This document shows, piece by piece, positions 16,836 to 24,924 of a DNA stretch of 64,000 nucleotides (position 1 is the stretch's first letter; each line of letters opens with the position of its first letter). The position numbers and the translations under genes were made by a program. Below the pieces are notes generated by a model that was not told where the DNA came from, ran no database searches, and saw only the letters and a list, made by a program, of their open reading frames with translations. The stretch is from Rhodanobacter denitrificans (GTDB lineage Bacteria > Pseudomonadota > Gammaproteobacteria > Xanthomonadales > Rhodanobacteraceae). The stretch lies in NCBI GenBank assembly GCA_003241385.1, contig QFPO01000014.1:1-64000 (forward strand), read 5' to 3'.

Positions 16836-16890
16836 CGCAGCGATTGTGCCACGCCGCCGATGCCGCACGAGGGCATCGGCCCGCGCTCGA

Positions 16891-17955
16891 TCACGGTCGC
16901 GCCGCGAGCCAGCCGTGGATCGTCGGCGGCACTTCGCGCTGCGCGCGGCCGGACACGTAGATGCCGATGTGGCCGCCCTTGAACGCGAGCTGCGTGTAGT
17001 CCTCGCTGCCGGTCGCGCCCTCGAGCGCGCGCGAGGCCGCCGGCGGGACCAGATGGTCCTGCTCGGCGAAGATGTTGAGGATCGGGTGATCGATCATGCG
17101 CAGGTCGACCGGTCGGTCGCCGATCGTCAGCCCGCCGCGCAGCAGCTTGTTGCCCTGGAAGAAGTCGCGGATGAACTCGCGGAACGCCTCGCCGGCCTGG
17201 TCGGGCGAGTCGAAGATCCACTTCTCCATGCGCAGGAAGTTCTCCAGCTCGGCCTTGTCGTCGAGGATGTCGACCAGTCCGACGTACTTCTGCTGGAACA
17301 GCCGCATCGGCTTGAGCGTCAGGTAGCACCAGTTCATCAGGTCGGCCGGCACGTTGCCGAGCGTGTCGACGAACAGGTCGACGTCGAGCTGGCGCGTCCA
17401 GTGCGAGAGCAGGTTGTCCGGCGTGTGGAAGTCGACCGGCGTCACCATCGTGATCAGGTTGCGTACCTTCTCCGGATGCAGCGCCGCATAGCACAGCGAG
17501 AACGCGCCGCCCTGGCAGATGCCGAGCAGATTGACGCGGTCCACGCCGGCGTGCGCGGCCACCGCGTCGACGCTGCGGTCGATGTAGCCGTTGATGTAGT
17601 CGTCGAGGTTGAGCCAGCGGTCGGCGCCGTCCGGATAGCCCCAGTCGATCAGGTAGACGTCCTCGCCGAGCGCGAGCAGGTTGCGCACCAGCGAGCGGTC
17701 GTCCTGCAGGTCGACCATGTACGGCCGGTTGACCAGCGCGTAGACGATCAGGATCGGCCGCTTGGCGGTCGGCTTGCGATCACCCTTGAAGCGGTAGACC
17801 ACGAGCTTGTCCTCGCGGTAGACCGCTTCCTTGTCGGTCACGCCGAAGTCGACGTCGTCGACCTCGCGCAGCGTGCGGAATCCCTCCGCAAGTTTGCGCT
17901 GCAGATTCAGTGCTTCGTCCAGCGCCTTGGCCGGGTCGATCTTGATCGGTTCCAT
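16891..17955 (-). CDS. phaC: Class III poly(3-hydroxyalkanoate) synthase, PhaC subunit
   Basis: PhaC polymerises hydroxyacyl-CoA into storage polyester on the granule surface. At 354 residues it is the short class III type, which needs PhaE. The catalytic triad is visible: nucleophile Cys147 in the lipase-like box GICQGG, Asp300 (AEQDHLVPP) and His329 (GGHIGIY), with spacing matching the classical class III enzymes. It lies 9 bases downstream of phaE, giving the order phaE-phaC on one transcript. No phaA, phaB or phasin gene is adjacent, so monomer supply must come from elsewhere. Confidence 0.95.
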   Translation of the reverse strand: MEPIKIDPAKALDEALNLQRKLAEGFRTLREVDDVDFGVTDKEAVYREDKLVVYRFKGDRKPTAKRPILIVYALVNRPYMVDLQDDRSLVRNLLALGEDVYLIDWGYPDGADRWLNLDDYINGYIDRSVDAVAAHAGVDRVNLLGICQGGAFSLCYAALHPEKVRNLITMVTPVDFHTPDNLLSHWTRQLDVDLFVDTLGNVPADLMNWCYLTLKPMRLFQQKYVGLVDILDDKAELENFLRMEKWIFDSPDQAGEAFREFIRDFFQGNKLLRGGLTIGDRPVDLRMIDHPILNIFAEQDHLVPPAASRALEGATGSEDYTQLAFKGGHIGIYVSGRAQREVPPTIHGWLAARP

Positions 17956-17964
17956 GGCGGGTCC

Positions 17965-19149
17965 TCAGCGCTTCTTGTCGGTGGGGCGGGCAGCCTTGCG
18001 TGCGCTCGGCGCCGGTGCCTGCGCGGTGCGCGCGAACTGCGCGACGCGCGCCTCGAAACCGCCGGCGGCCTTCTTGGCGGGCCGGCGCGGCTTGGGCGCG
18101 ACGGTCTTCTTGGCGGCGCGCACGCGCGGCGCCGGTGCCGGACGCTCGGTCTCGACGGCCTTGGCGCGCGCCGGCGACGCTGCCGTACCGCCGGCCTTCA
18201 ATGCGGCGATCTCGGCGCGCAGCGCCTCGACCTCGGCGGCGAGGCCGCGTCCGTCGGCGCCGGCTGCGCCGCGCAGCTCGCGGCGCAGCTCCTGCAGGCG
18301 CCGGCCGATGCTGTCGACCTCGCTGCGCGTGGGAATGCCGAGATCGACGCTGATCCGCTCGACGTCCTCGCGCAGCAGCGAACGCAGCCGCATCTGCGCG
18401 TTGACGAGCGCACCGTAGGCCTCGCGGAACTCCATCGACGCGGCGACCTCGGCATAGCCGTCCTCGGCCGCGTCGACCCACAGGTCGTACAGCGCACGCA
18501 GCGATTCGACCGGCCGCTCGCTCGCGGCGCGCTCGGCGAGCTTGTCCTGGAAGCGGGTCGCGCCGAGCAGGCCGGCGCGCATCATCAGCGCGTCGTAGCG
18601 GCGGGTCTGGGTCTGGTAGTCGATCAGCGCCTGGGCGACGCGCTGCTGGTGCTCCTGGCGCTCGCGCAGGAAGCCGAACGCCGGCCGGTCGAACGCCGCG
18701 CGCGCCTCGTTGCCGAGCCCGCCGAACACCGGCGCGAGACCGGCCGCGATCTGTTCGAAGCCGCGCGCGCCGTCGGCGCCGAACTTGCGCAGCACCTCGG
18801 CGATGCCGTCCTGGCCGAGCGTGCCGCCGGTCGCGTCGAAGCCGGCATGCATGATCCGGCCGAGCTGGGCGGCGATCGCCTCGGGTCCGGCGCCACCGGC
18901 CGCGAGCAGGGTCTGGGTCTGCTCCAGATAGGCCTTGACCGCGCCGAGCAGGCGTTCGCCGAGCGCGCCCTGCGCGCCGGCGTCGCCGAACAGCTGCGAC
19001 CACAGCGTCAGGCCCTGCTGCCAGGGCTGCGCGCCGCCCGGCGCGGCGCTCGCCGCGGCCTGCTGCCACTGCTGCACGGCATCCCAGTACTGCCGCGACA
19101 AGGTTTCCCACTCCCGGCTCCCGGCGGGTCCGGCGCTGCGATCGACCAT
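17965..19149 (-). CDS. phaE: Class III PHA synthase, PhaE subunit
   Basis: PhaE is the non-catalytic partner needed for class III PHA synthase activity. I chose the ATG at 19149 because an AGGAG site lies just upstream, giving 394 residues. The N-terminal two thirds are helical with the family pattern WQQGLTLWSQLFGDAG and LRALYDLWVDAAEDGYAE. A coiled-coil-like stretch follows (about 290-330), then a basic Ala/Lys/Pro-rich tail (PKPRRPAKKAAGGF) that could contact the granule, nucleic acid or phasins. It is directly followed by phaC. Confidence 0.9.
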   Translation of the reverse strand: MVDRSAGPAGSREWETLSRQYWDAVQQWQQAAASAAPGGAQPWQQGLTLWSQLFGDAGAQGALGERLLGAVKAYLEQTQTLLAAGGAGPEAIAAQLGRIMHAGFDATGGTLGQDGIAEVLRKFGADGARGFEQIAAGLAPVFGGLGNEARAAFDRPAFGFLRERQEHQQRVAQALIDYQTQTRRYDALMMRAGLLGATRFQDKLAERAASERPVESLRALYDLWVDAAEDGYAEVAASMEFREAYGALVNAQMRLRSLLREDVERISVDLGIPTRSEVDSIGRRLQELRRELRGAAGADGRGLAAEVEALRAEIAALKAGGTAASPARAKAVETERPAPAPRVRAAKKTVAPKPRRPAKKAAGGFEARVAQFARTAQAPAPSARKAARPTDKKR

Positions 19150-19471
19150 CGGCTGACTCCTGCGCGCTTGCGCGTCCGGTCGGCCGGATGCCGAGGAACG
19201 CAAGGCTAGTCTGGACGCGCGATGCTACGCCGAGGCGACGGCCGCTGGCAAAACGCGACCGCCGCGCCCGGCGCGCGCGTGCGGGTGCGTCATCGCGCGT
19301 TCTGCAGTGCGGCCATGCCGATACGGCGATGGTACTGGTGCGCGGTGGATGCTTACGCATCGACGATGGTCGATTTTGCTGCACTGCGGTTTGCACAATG
19401 AATGCCAAAGAACGACCCTTGCGGCGTTATGCCGCTTCGCAGCGGCGATCTTCATCCGGGAGCGAAAAACC

Positions 19472-21442
19472 ATGGCTGTGTCCGCCCTTACCGCGAGCCA
19501 CGCGTCGCGCGTGCTCAGTCTGGTCAATGGCAAGACCAAACCGTCCGGCCAGATCGCCGCGCACGTCAGCAGCTCCTGGGAGCGCTGCCTGACCCAGTAC
19601 GGCATCGAACCGACCCGCTCGCGCGAGACCGTCGTGCTCGAAGCCCACCAGCTGCGCGAGCGCCAGCAGAGCTTCGGCGACCTGCTCGGCGTGGCCCGTG
19701 CCGAGATGGAAAGCCTCTACGACCAGATCGCCGGCTCCGGTTATGCCGTGATCCTGACCGACGCCGAAGGCGCGATCCTCAACACGATCACCGATCCGAC
19801 GCTCAAGCGCGAGTTCCGCCATGCCGGCCTCTGGCACGGCGCACTCTGGGACGAGCGCCACGAAGGCACCAACGGCATGGGCACCTGCCTGGTCGAGCGC
19901 GCGCCGGTCACGGTCCATCGCGAAGAGCACTTCATGGGCTACAACATCGGCCTGTGCTGCTCGGCCGCGCCGATCTTCAACGCGCACGGCGAGGTCATGG
20001 CCGTGCTCGACACTTCCTCGGCGAGCTGCGGCGTCACGCGGCTGATCCACCGCCATACGATGGCGCTGGTCAACATGTCGGCGCGCCTGATCTCGCGCTG
20101 CCAGTTCCTGCGCGAGTTTCCGGAAGCCAACATCCTGCGTTTCCACGGCCGTCCGGAGTTCGTCGGCCTGCTGCACGAGGCCCTGCTCGCGATCGATGCC
20201 GAGGGCACGATCCTGGCCGCCAACGACAGCGCGCTCGAGCAGCTCGGCCACAGCCATCGCAGCGCCCTGGTCGGCCGCCCGGTCGAATCGGTGTTCCAGT
20301 TCTCGACCGGCACGATGCAGCACCGCGCGCTGACCGAGCCCGGCACGATCTGGTCGATCCGCGACACCGAGAACGGCCGGCGCTACTTCGCCAAGGTCAG
20401 CGCGCCGCACCAGCCTTCGCGCACGGTCGCGCCGATCACCGCGCCGATCACGACGCCGGTCGCGCCGGTCACGCGGATCGAGCCGGTCGGCCGCCACGTC
20501 GGCACCGACTCGCGCATGCTGCACAACTTCCATTGCGCGCAGCAGCTGTTCGCGCGCCGCGTCTCGATCCTGCTGCAGGGCGCCACCGGCACCGGCAAGG
20601 AAGCATTCGCCAAGGCGCTGCACAAGGCCTCGCTGCGCGCCGACAAGCCGTTCGTCGCGGTCAACTGCGGTGCGATCCCCGAGTCGCTGATCGAGAGCGA
20701 GCTGTTCGGCTACACGCGCGGCGCGTTCACCGACGCGAACCGCGAGGGACGTCCCGGCAAGATCCTGCAGTCGAGCGGCGGCACGCTGTTCCTCGACGAA
20801 ATCGGCGACATGCCGCTGCCGCTGCAGACGCGCCTGCTGCGCGTGCTCGAGGAACAGGAGATCGTACCGCTCGGCGGCGACAGCCCGATCCCGGTCGACC
20901 TGCACGTGATCAGCGCCAGCCATCACGACGTGCGCCAGATGTGCGCGTCCGGCGACTTCCGCAGCGATCTCTACTACCGCCTCAACGGCACCACGCTGTA
21001 CCTGCCGCTGCTGCGCGACCGCGAGGACAAGACCGAGCTGATCCAGTCGCTGCTGACCGAGGAATGCCGCGACCAGGAGCCGGTCAGCATCCGCCCCGAC
21101 GCCCTGCGCGTGCTGCTCGAGTACAGCTGGCCCGGCAACATCCGCCAGCTGCGCAACGTGCTGCGGACCGCCGCGGCGCTGTGCGACGAGCGCGTGATCC
21201 GGCCGTCGAACCTGCCGCAGGAACTGCTCGACGAAACCGCCGATGCCGCGCCGGCCGCGCTGACGGCGCCCGACGACGGCGCAGCCGCGCGCGCGCCGCT
21301 CGATTCGGCCGAACGCGCCGCCCTGCTGCGCGAGCTCGAGCGCATGCGCTGGAACATCACGCATACCGCCGATGCGCTCGGCATCAGCCGCAATACGCTG
21401 TATCGCAAGCTGCGCAAGCACGACATCCCGCTGCCGGACTGA
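19472..21442 (+). CDS. AcoR-type sigma-54-family transcriptional activator
   Basis: This 656-residue regulator has the layout of AcoR/PrpR-like activators. It has an N-terminal GAF-type sensor (about 75-215, WDERHEGTNGMGTCLVER), a PAS domain (about 235-310) and an AAA+ domain with Walker A GATGTGKE (about 369-376) and LFLDEIGDMPL. A Fis-type helix-turn-helix ends the protein (DALGISRNTLYRKLRKH). The loop that normally reads GAFTGA reads GAFTDA (417-422), so its coupling to sigma-54 may be altered. It is divergent from phaE-phaC and could regulate them, but this is only proximity. The ATG has a GGGAGC site. Confidence 0.9.
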   Translation: MAVSALTASHASRVLSLVNGKTKPSGQIAAHVSSSWERCLTQYGIEPTRSRETVVLEAHQLRERQQSFGDLLGVARAEMESLYDQIAGSGYAVILTDAEGAILNTITDPTLKREFRHAGLWHGALWDERHEGTNGMGTCLVERAPVTVHREEHFMGYNIGLCCSAAPIFNAHGEVMAVLDTSSASCGVTRLIHRHTMALVNMSARLISRCQFLREFPEANILRFHGRPEFVGLLHEALLAIDAEGTILAANDSALEQLGHSHRSALVGRPVESVFQFSTGTMQHRALTEPGTIWSIRDTENGRRYFAKVSAPHQPSRTVAPITAPITTPVAPVTRIEPVGRHVGTDSRMLHNFHCAQQLFARRVSILLQGATGTGKEAFAKALHKASLRADKPFVAVNCGAIPESLIESELFGYTRGAFTDANREGRPGKILQSSGGTLFLDEIGDMPLPLQTRLLRVLEEQEIVPLGGDSPIPVDLHVISASHHDVRQMCASGDFRSDLYYRLNGTTLYLPLLRDREDKTELIQSLLTEECRDQEPVSIRPDALRVLLEYSWPGNIRQLRNVLRTAAALCDERVIRPSNLPQELLDETADAAPAALTAPDDGAAARAPLDSAERAALLRELERMRWNITHTADALGISRNTLYRKLRKHDIPLPD

Positions 21443-21680
21443 GTATCCGGCCTGCGCGGTCGGCGGATCGGTGTCCGGGGGTTGCCGCAGACGCGTTCGG
21501 CAGCATCGGCCGCACCGGGTCGGCCGTCAGCCCGAACGAGCCGCAGCCAGGTCACGATCGACGTCTGCGCCCTGCCCGCCGCGACCGCCCGCGTACGCCG
21601 TCATGCCCATCCCGGCCGGTGCTTCTCGGCCGCGACGGCACCAGCGCCCGCGCGGTGCGACCGCGGTGCCGTCGCCGCGC

Positions 21681-22025
21681 TCAGCCCGGCGGCCAGCTCA
21701 GGCGGCGGCCGCCGAGCAGATGCAGATGCACGTGGTAGACGCTCTGTCCGCCGTCGCCGTTGCAGTTGATCACGCAGCGATAGCCGCTCTCGGCGAAGCC
21801 CTGCGCCTTGGCGTATGCGGTCGCCGCCAGCACCAGGCGGCCGATCAGCAATGCATCGTCCTCGCCGAGGTCGTTCAAGGTCGGCACCGGCTTGCGCGGG
21901 ATGAACAGCACGTGCTGCGGCGCCTGCGGATTGATGTCGCGGAACGCGAGCACGTCCTCGTCCTCGTAGACGATGTCGGCCGGAATCTCGCGGCGGATGA
22001 TCTTGCTGAAGAGGGTGTCGCTCAT
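21681..22025 (-). CDS. hinT: HinT-type histidine triad nucleotide-binding protein
   Basis: This 114-residue HIT-family protein hydrolyses purine nucleoside phosphoramidates. The histidine triad HVHLHLLGG is complete (His98, 100, 102), and the MSDTLFSKIIRREIPADIVYED opening segment is typical of HinT. It lies 8 bases after recR, last in the dnaX-ybaB-recR-hinT run on the minus strand. The start ATG at 22025 gives the usual family length. Confidence 0.93.
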   Translation of the reverse strand: MSDTLFSKIIRREIPADIVYEDEDVLAFRDINPQAPQHVLFIPRKPVPTLNDLGEDDALLIGRLVLAATAYAKAQGFAESGYRCVINCNGDGGQSVYHVHLHLLGGRRLSWPPG

Positions 22026-22033
22026 CGGAGTCC

Positions 22034-22642
22034 TCAGGTGTCGGCCAGGGGCTGGCGGCTGCCGAATGCGTGCGCCAGCGTACCGCGATCGATGAATTCG
22101 AGCTCGCCGCCGAGCGGCACGCCGTGCGCGAGCCGCGTGGCGCGGATGCCGGCCGCGGCCGCGAGCTGCGCGAGCAGATGCGCGGTCGCCTCGCCCTCGA
22201 CCGTGGGATTGGTCGCGATGATCAGCTCCTGCACCTCGCCCTCGCCCAGGCGCGCGGCGAGCAGGTCCAGGCCGAGCTCGCGCGGACCCAGCCCGTCCAG
22301 CGGCGAGAGCCGCCCGAGCAGCACGAAATAGCGGCCGCGATAGCCGGTCGCCTGCTCGATCGCGACCTGGTCGACCGGCGTCTCGACGATGCACAGCAGC
22401 TGCGCGTCGCGCGCATGAGAGGCGCACAGTGCGCAGACCGGCGTCTCGCTGAAGGTGCGGCAGCGCGAGCAGTTGCCGATCCGCTCGACCGCGGCGCTGA
22501 GGCGCTCGGACAGCCGGCGCGCGCCGGGGCGGTCGCGCTCGAGCAGATGAAACGCCATGCGCTGGGCGGTCTTGGCGCCGACGCCGGGCAGGCAGCGCAG
22601 CGCGTCGATCAGCTCGGCCAGCAGCGGCGATCCGGTCGACAT
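22034..22642 (-). CDS. recR: Recombination mediator RecR
   Basis: RecR works with RecF and RecO to load RecA at gapped DNA. The 202-residue protein shows the N-terminal helix-hairpin-helix (LRCLPGVGAKTAQRMAFHLL), a four-cysteine zinc finger (Cys58, 61, 70, 73) and a Toprim domain starting LLCIVETPVD. The C-terminal THLAHGVPLGG-type segment is seen as TRLAHGVPLGGELEF. It overlaps the end of ybaB by one base, in the conserved dnaX-ybaB-recR order. Confidence 0.97.
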   Translation of the reverse strand: MSTGSPLLAELIDALRCLPGVGAKTAQRMAFHLLERDRPGARRLSERLSAAVERIGNCSRCRTFSETPVCALCASHARDAQLLCIVETPVDQVAIEQATGYRGRYFVLLGRLSPLDGLGPRELGLDLLAARLGEGEVQELIIATNPTVEGEATAHLLAQLAAAAGIRATRLAHGVPLGGELEFIDRGTLAHAFGSRQPLADT

Positions 22643-22965
22643 CAGAACGGCAGCTTGAATCCGGGCGGCAGGTTCATGCCGGCGCCGAGGCCGCTCATGC
22701 GCTGCTGGGTCAGCTCGGCGACCTTGTTGACCGCGTCGTTGAACGCGGCGGCGATCAGGTCCTCGGCCATTTCGGGATCGTCGGCGAAGGCCTTGCGGTC
22801 GACGTTGACGCGGCGCACCTCGTGACGGCCGGTCATGACGACGGTCGCCAGGCCGCCACCGGCCTGGCCGGTGACTTCGAGCGTCGCCAGCTCGTCCTGC
22901 GCGCGCTTGAGTTCTTCCTGCATGCGCTGGGCCTGCTGCATCAGGCCGGCCAGGGGTCCACGCAT
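22642..22965 (-). CDS. ybaB: YbaB/EbfC nucleoid-associated protein
   Basis: YbaB is a small DNA-binding, nucleoid-associated dimer. The 107-residue product shows the family pattern of an N-terminal coiled coil (LMQQAQRMQEELKRAQDELA) followed by VTGQAGGGLATVVMTGRHEV. The C terminus ends in a Gly/Met/Pro-rich tail (LGAGMNLPPGFKLPF). It lies between dnaX (22 bases apart) and recR (1-base overlap), the usual order in proteobacteria. Confidence 0.96.
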   Translation of the reverse strand: MRGPLAGLMQQAQRMQEELKRAQDELATLEVTGQAGGGLATVVMTGRHEVRRVNVDRKAFADDPEMAEDLIAAAFNDAVNKVAELTQQRMSGLGAGMNLPPGFKLPF

Positions 22966-22987
22966 CGTCGGTCTCCTCGTAGATGGA

Positions 22988-24721
22988 TCAACTGCCGGAC
23001 GGACGGATGCTGTTGGGCACCAGCCGTCCGGAGAAATGCTCGATCAGCGACTGCACCTGCGGATCGCTGCGCAGGGCCTCCTCGGTCTCCTGCAGCCGCG
23101 TCGCCTCCAGGCGCGCGCGGCGCGCGGCCGGACTCTCCGCGTCGCTGCCCTGCTGCTCGAAGCGCACGCGCACCGGCCGGCCGAGCGCGTCGGACAGGCG
23201 GCCCTCGAGTGCTTCGACCATAGGGCCAGTCGCCAATTCACCGTGCTCGGCGCGCAGGCCGAGCCGCACCACGCCGTCCTCGATGCCGAGCAGCACCGAA
23301 TGCTGCGCGAGCTGGCCGAGCGGACCGCCGAGCCGGGCGCGCGCGATCAGCGCCTCCCAGGACTCGACCGGCGCGCCGGCGGACGCCGCCGCAGCCTGCC
23401 GCGTCGACGCGGCCGATGCCGGCGGCGTCCGTGCCGGCTCGATCGGCATCGGCGCCGCCACGTCCGGAATCGATGCAGCCGGCTGCGATGGGCGCACCGG
23501 CTCGGCCCCGGCGGCGGCCGGCCGCGATGCGGCCGGCGGCGCTGCGGATGCCGGCATCGGCGCCGAGGCGCTGCGCTGCTGCGGCGGCGAACCGGACGCT
23601 GCCGCCGCGAACGTCGCGCGTACCGGACCGCCGCCGCTGCGCTCGGCCGAGGCCGGCGCGAACGCGAGCATCCGCAGCAGGCACATCTCGAAACCGGTCC
23701 GCGGCGTCGGTGCGATCGGCAGATCGCGGCGGCCGCCGATCGCCATCTGGTACCACAGCTGCACGTCCTGCGGATCGAGCCGGTCGGCCAGTGCGGCGGC
23801 CGCGGCATCCTCGTCGCCGGCATCGGGCACCAGCTGGCGCAGCTGGATCCGGTGCAGCAGCGAGGCCACCTCGTCGAGCACCTGGCCGAAGTCCGGCGCG
23901 AACTCGGCGATACGGCGGATCTCGGCGAGCAGGCCGGCGCCGTCGCCTGCGGCGATCGCCTCGACCAGCACGCGCACGCGGCCGCGCTCGACGGTGCCGA
24001 GCATCGCGTGCACGTCGGCCGCGTGCACGGCACCGCCGCCGTGCGCGATCGCCTGATCGAGCAGCGACAGTCCGTCGCGCAGCGAACCGTCGGCCGCGCG
24101 GGCGAGCGCGTCGATCGCCTCGCCATCGCCGTCGATCGTCTCGGCCGACAGGATGTGGCGGATCTGGCCGCCGATCTGCTCGGGCGTCAGCCGTTTCAGA
24201 TTGAACTTGATGCAGCGCGAGAGCACCGTGACCGGCAGCTTCTGCGGGTCGGTCGTCGCGAGCAGGAACTTGACGTGGCCCGGCGGCTCCTCGAGCGTCT
24301 TGAGCAGCGCGTTGAACGCCGACTTGGACAGCATGTGCACCTCGTCGATCAGGTACACCTTGTAGCGGCCGCGTGTCGGCGAATACTGCGCGTTGTCGAT
24401 CAGCTCGCGCACGTTGTCGATGCCGGTATTGCTGGCCGCGTCGATCTCGAGCAGGTCGACGAAGCGCCCGGCATCGACCTCGCTGCAGACGCCGCAGACG
24501 CCGCAGGGCTCGGCCGACTGGCCGCGCTCGCAGTTCAGCGACTTGGCGAAGATGCGCGCGATCGTGGTCTTGCCGACACCGCGGGTGCCGGTGAACAGGA
24601 ACGCATGGTGGATGCGGTCGCGGTCCAGGGCGTGCGTGAGCGCCCGCACCACGTGCTCCTGGCCGACCAGTTCGGAAAAGCGGCGGGGCCGCCACTTGCG
24701 GGCGAGGGCTTGATAGGACAT
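22988..24721 (-). CDS. dnaX: DNA polymerase III subunit tau/gamma
   Basis: DnaX is the clamp-loader ATPase of the replicative polymerase. The ATG at 24721 (MSYQALARKW) gives 577 residues. Walker A is at 45-52 (GTRGVGKT), zinc ligands are Cys64, 73, 76 and 79, and DEVH and VLSRC motifs follow. After the clamp-loader core (about 1-370) there is an Ala/Pro-rich linker and a C-terminal tau domain. I see no A-rich slippery sequence of the E. coli kind, so the short gamma form may not be made by frameshifting. A CACAAT box lies at 24747-24752. Confidence 0.96.
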   Translation of the reverse strand: MSYQALARKWRPRRFSELVGQEHVVRALTHALDRDRIHHAFLFTGTRGVGKTTIARIFAKSLNCERGQSAEPCGVCGVCSEVDAGRFVDLLEIDAASNTGIDNVRELIDNAQYSPTRGRYKVYLIDEVHMLSKSAFNALLKTLEEPPGHVKFLLATTDPQKLPVTVLSRCIKFNLKRLTPEQIGGQIRHILSAETIDGDGEAIDALARAADGSLRDGLSLLDQAIAHGGGAVHAADVHAMLGTVERGRVRVLVEAIAAGDGAGLLAEIRRIAEFAPDFGQVLDEVASLLHRIQLRQLVPDAGDEDAAAAALADRLDPQDVQLWYQMAIGGRRDLPIAPTPRTGFEMCLLRMLAFAPASAERSGGGPVRATFAAAASGSPPQQRSASAPMPASAAPPAASRPAAAGAEPVRPSQPAASIPDVAAPMPIEPARTPPASAASTRQAAAASAGAPVESWEALIARARLGGPLGQLAQHSVLLGIEDGVVRLGLRAEHGELATGPMVEALEGRLSDALGRPVRVRFEQQGSDAESPAARRARLEATRLQETEEALRSDPQVQSLIEHFSGRLVPNSIRPSGS

Positions 24722-24746
24722 CGGGGGGTCCGCGGCGGGGAGCGCG

Positions 24747-24752
24747 ATTGTG
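24747..24752 (-). promoter_or_regulatory. -10-like box of dnaX
   Basis: CACAAT on the minus strand lies 26 bases before the dnaX ATG, in the context GGCACAATCGC. The same context occurs before cca. A second candidate, TATAAA, lies farther upstream at about 24802-24807. Confidence 0.4.
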
Positions 24753-24924
24753 CCACTGCCCGGCCGGCGGGGACAGGCGCGAGCGCGTTCAGGGTCACGG
24801 CACTTTATACCCCGCTTCTCATATGAGAGCCTTCGTAGTTCGGAAGGGCCCGGATCGCGCTTCCGGGCGCGCCGTTCGTGCCGCATGCCGGACGGGCAAT
24901 CTTCTATCGTCTACGGGGACCACC

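Noticed and set aside
19204..19471. Sigma-54 (-24/-12) promoter before the AcoR-type gene
   Set aside because: Near matches exist, but the GG-to-GC spacing is wrong by one or more bases in each.
24722..24924. Signal recognition particle RNA upstream of dnaX
   Set aside because: I looked for the conserved GGAAGGAAGCAGCC-type core on both strands and did not find it.
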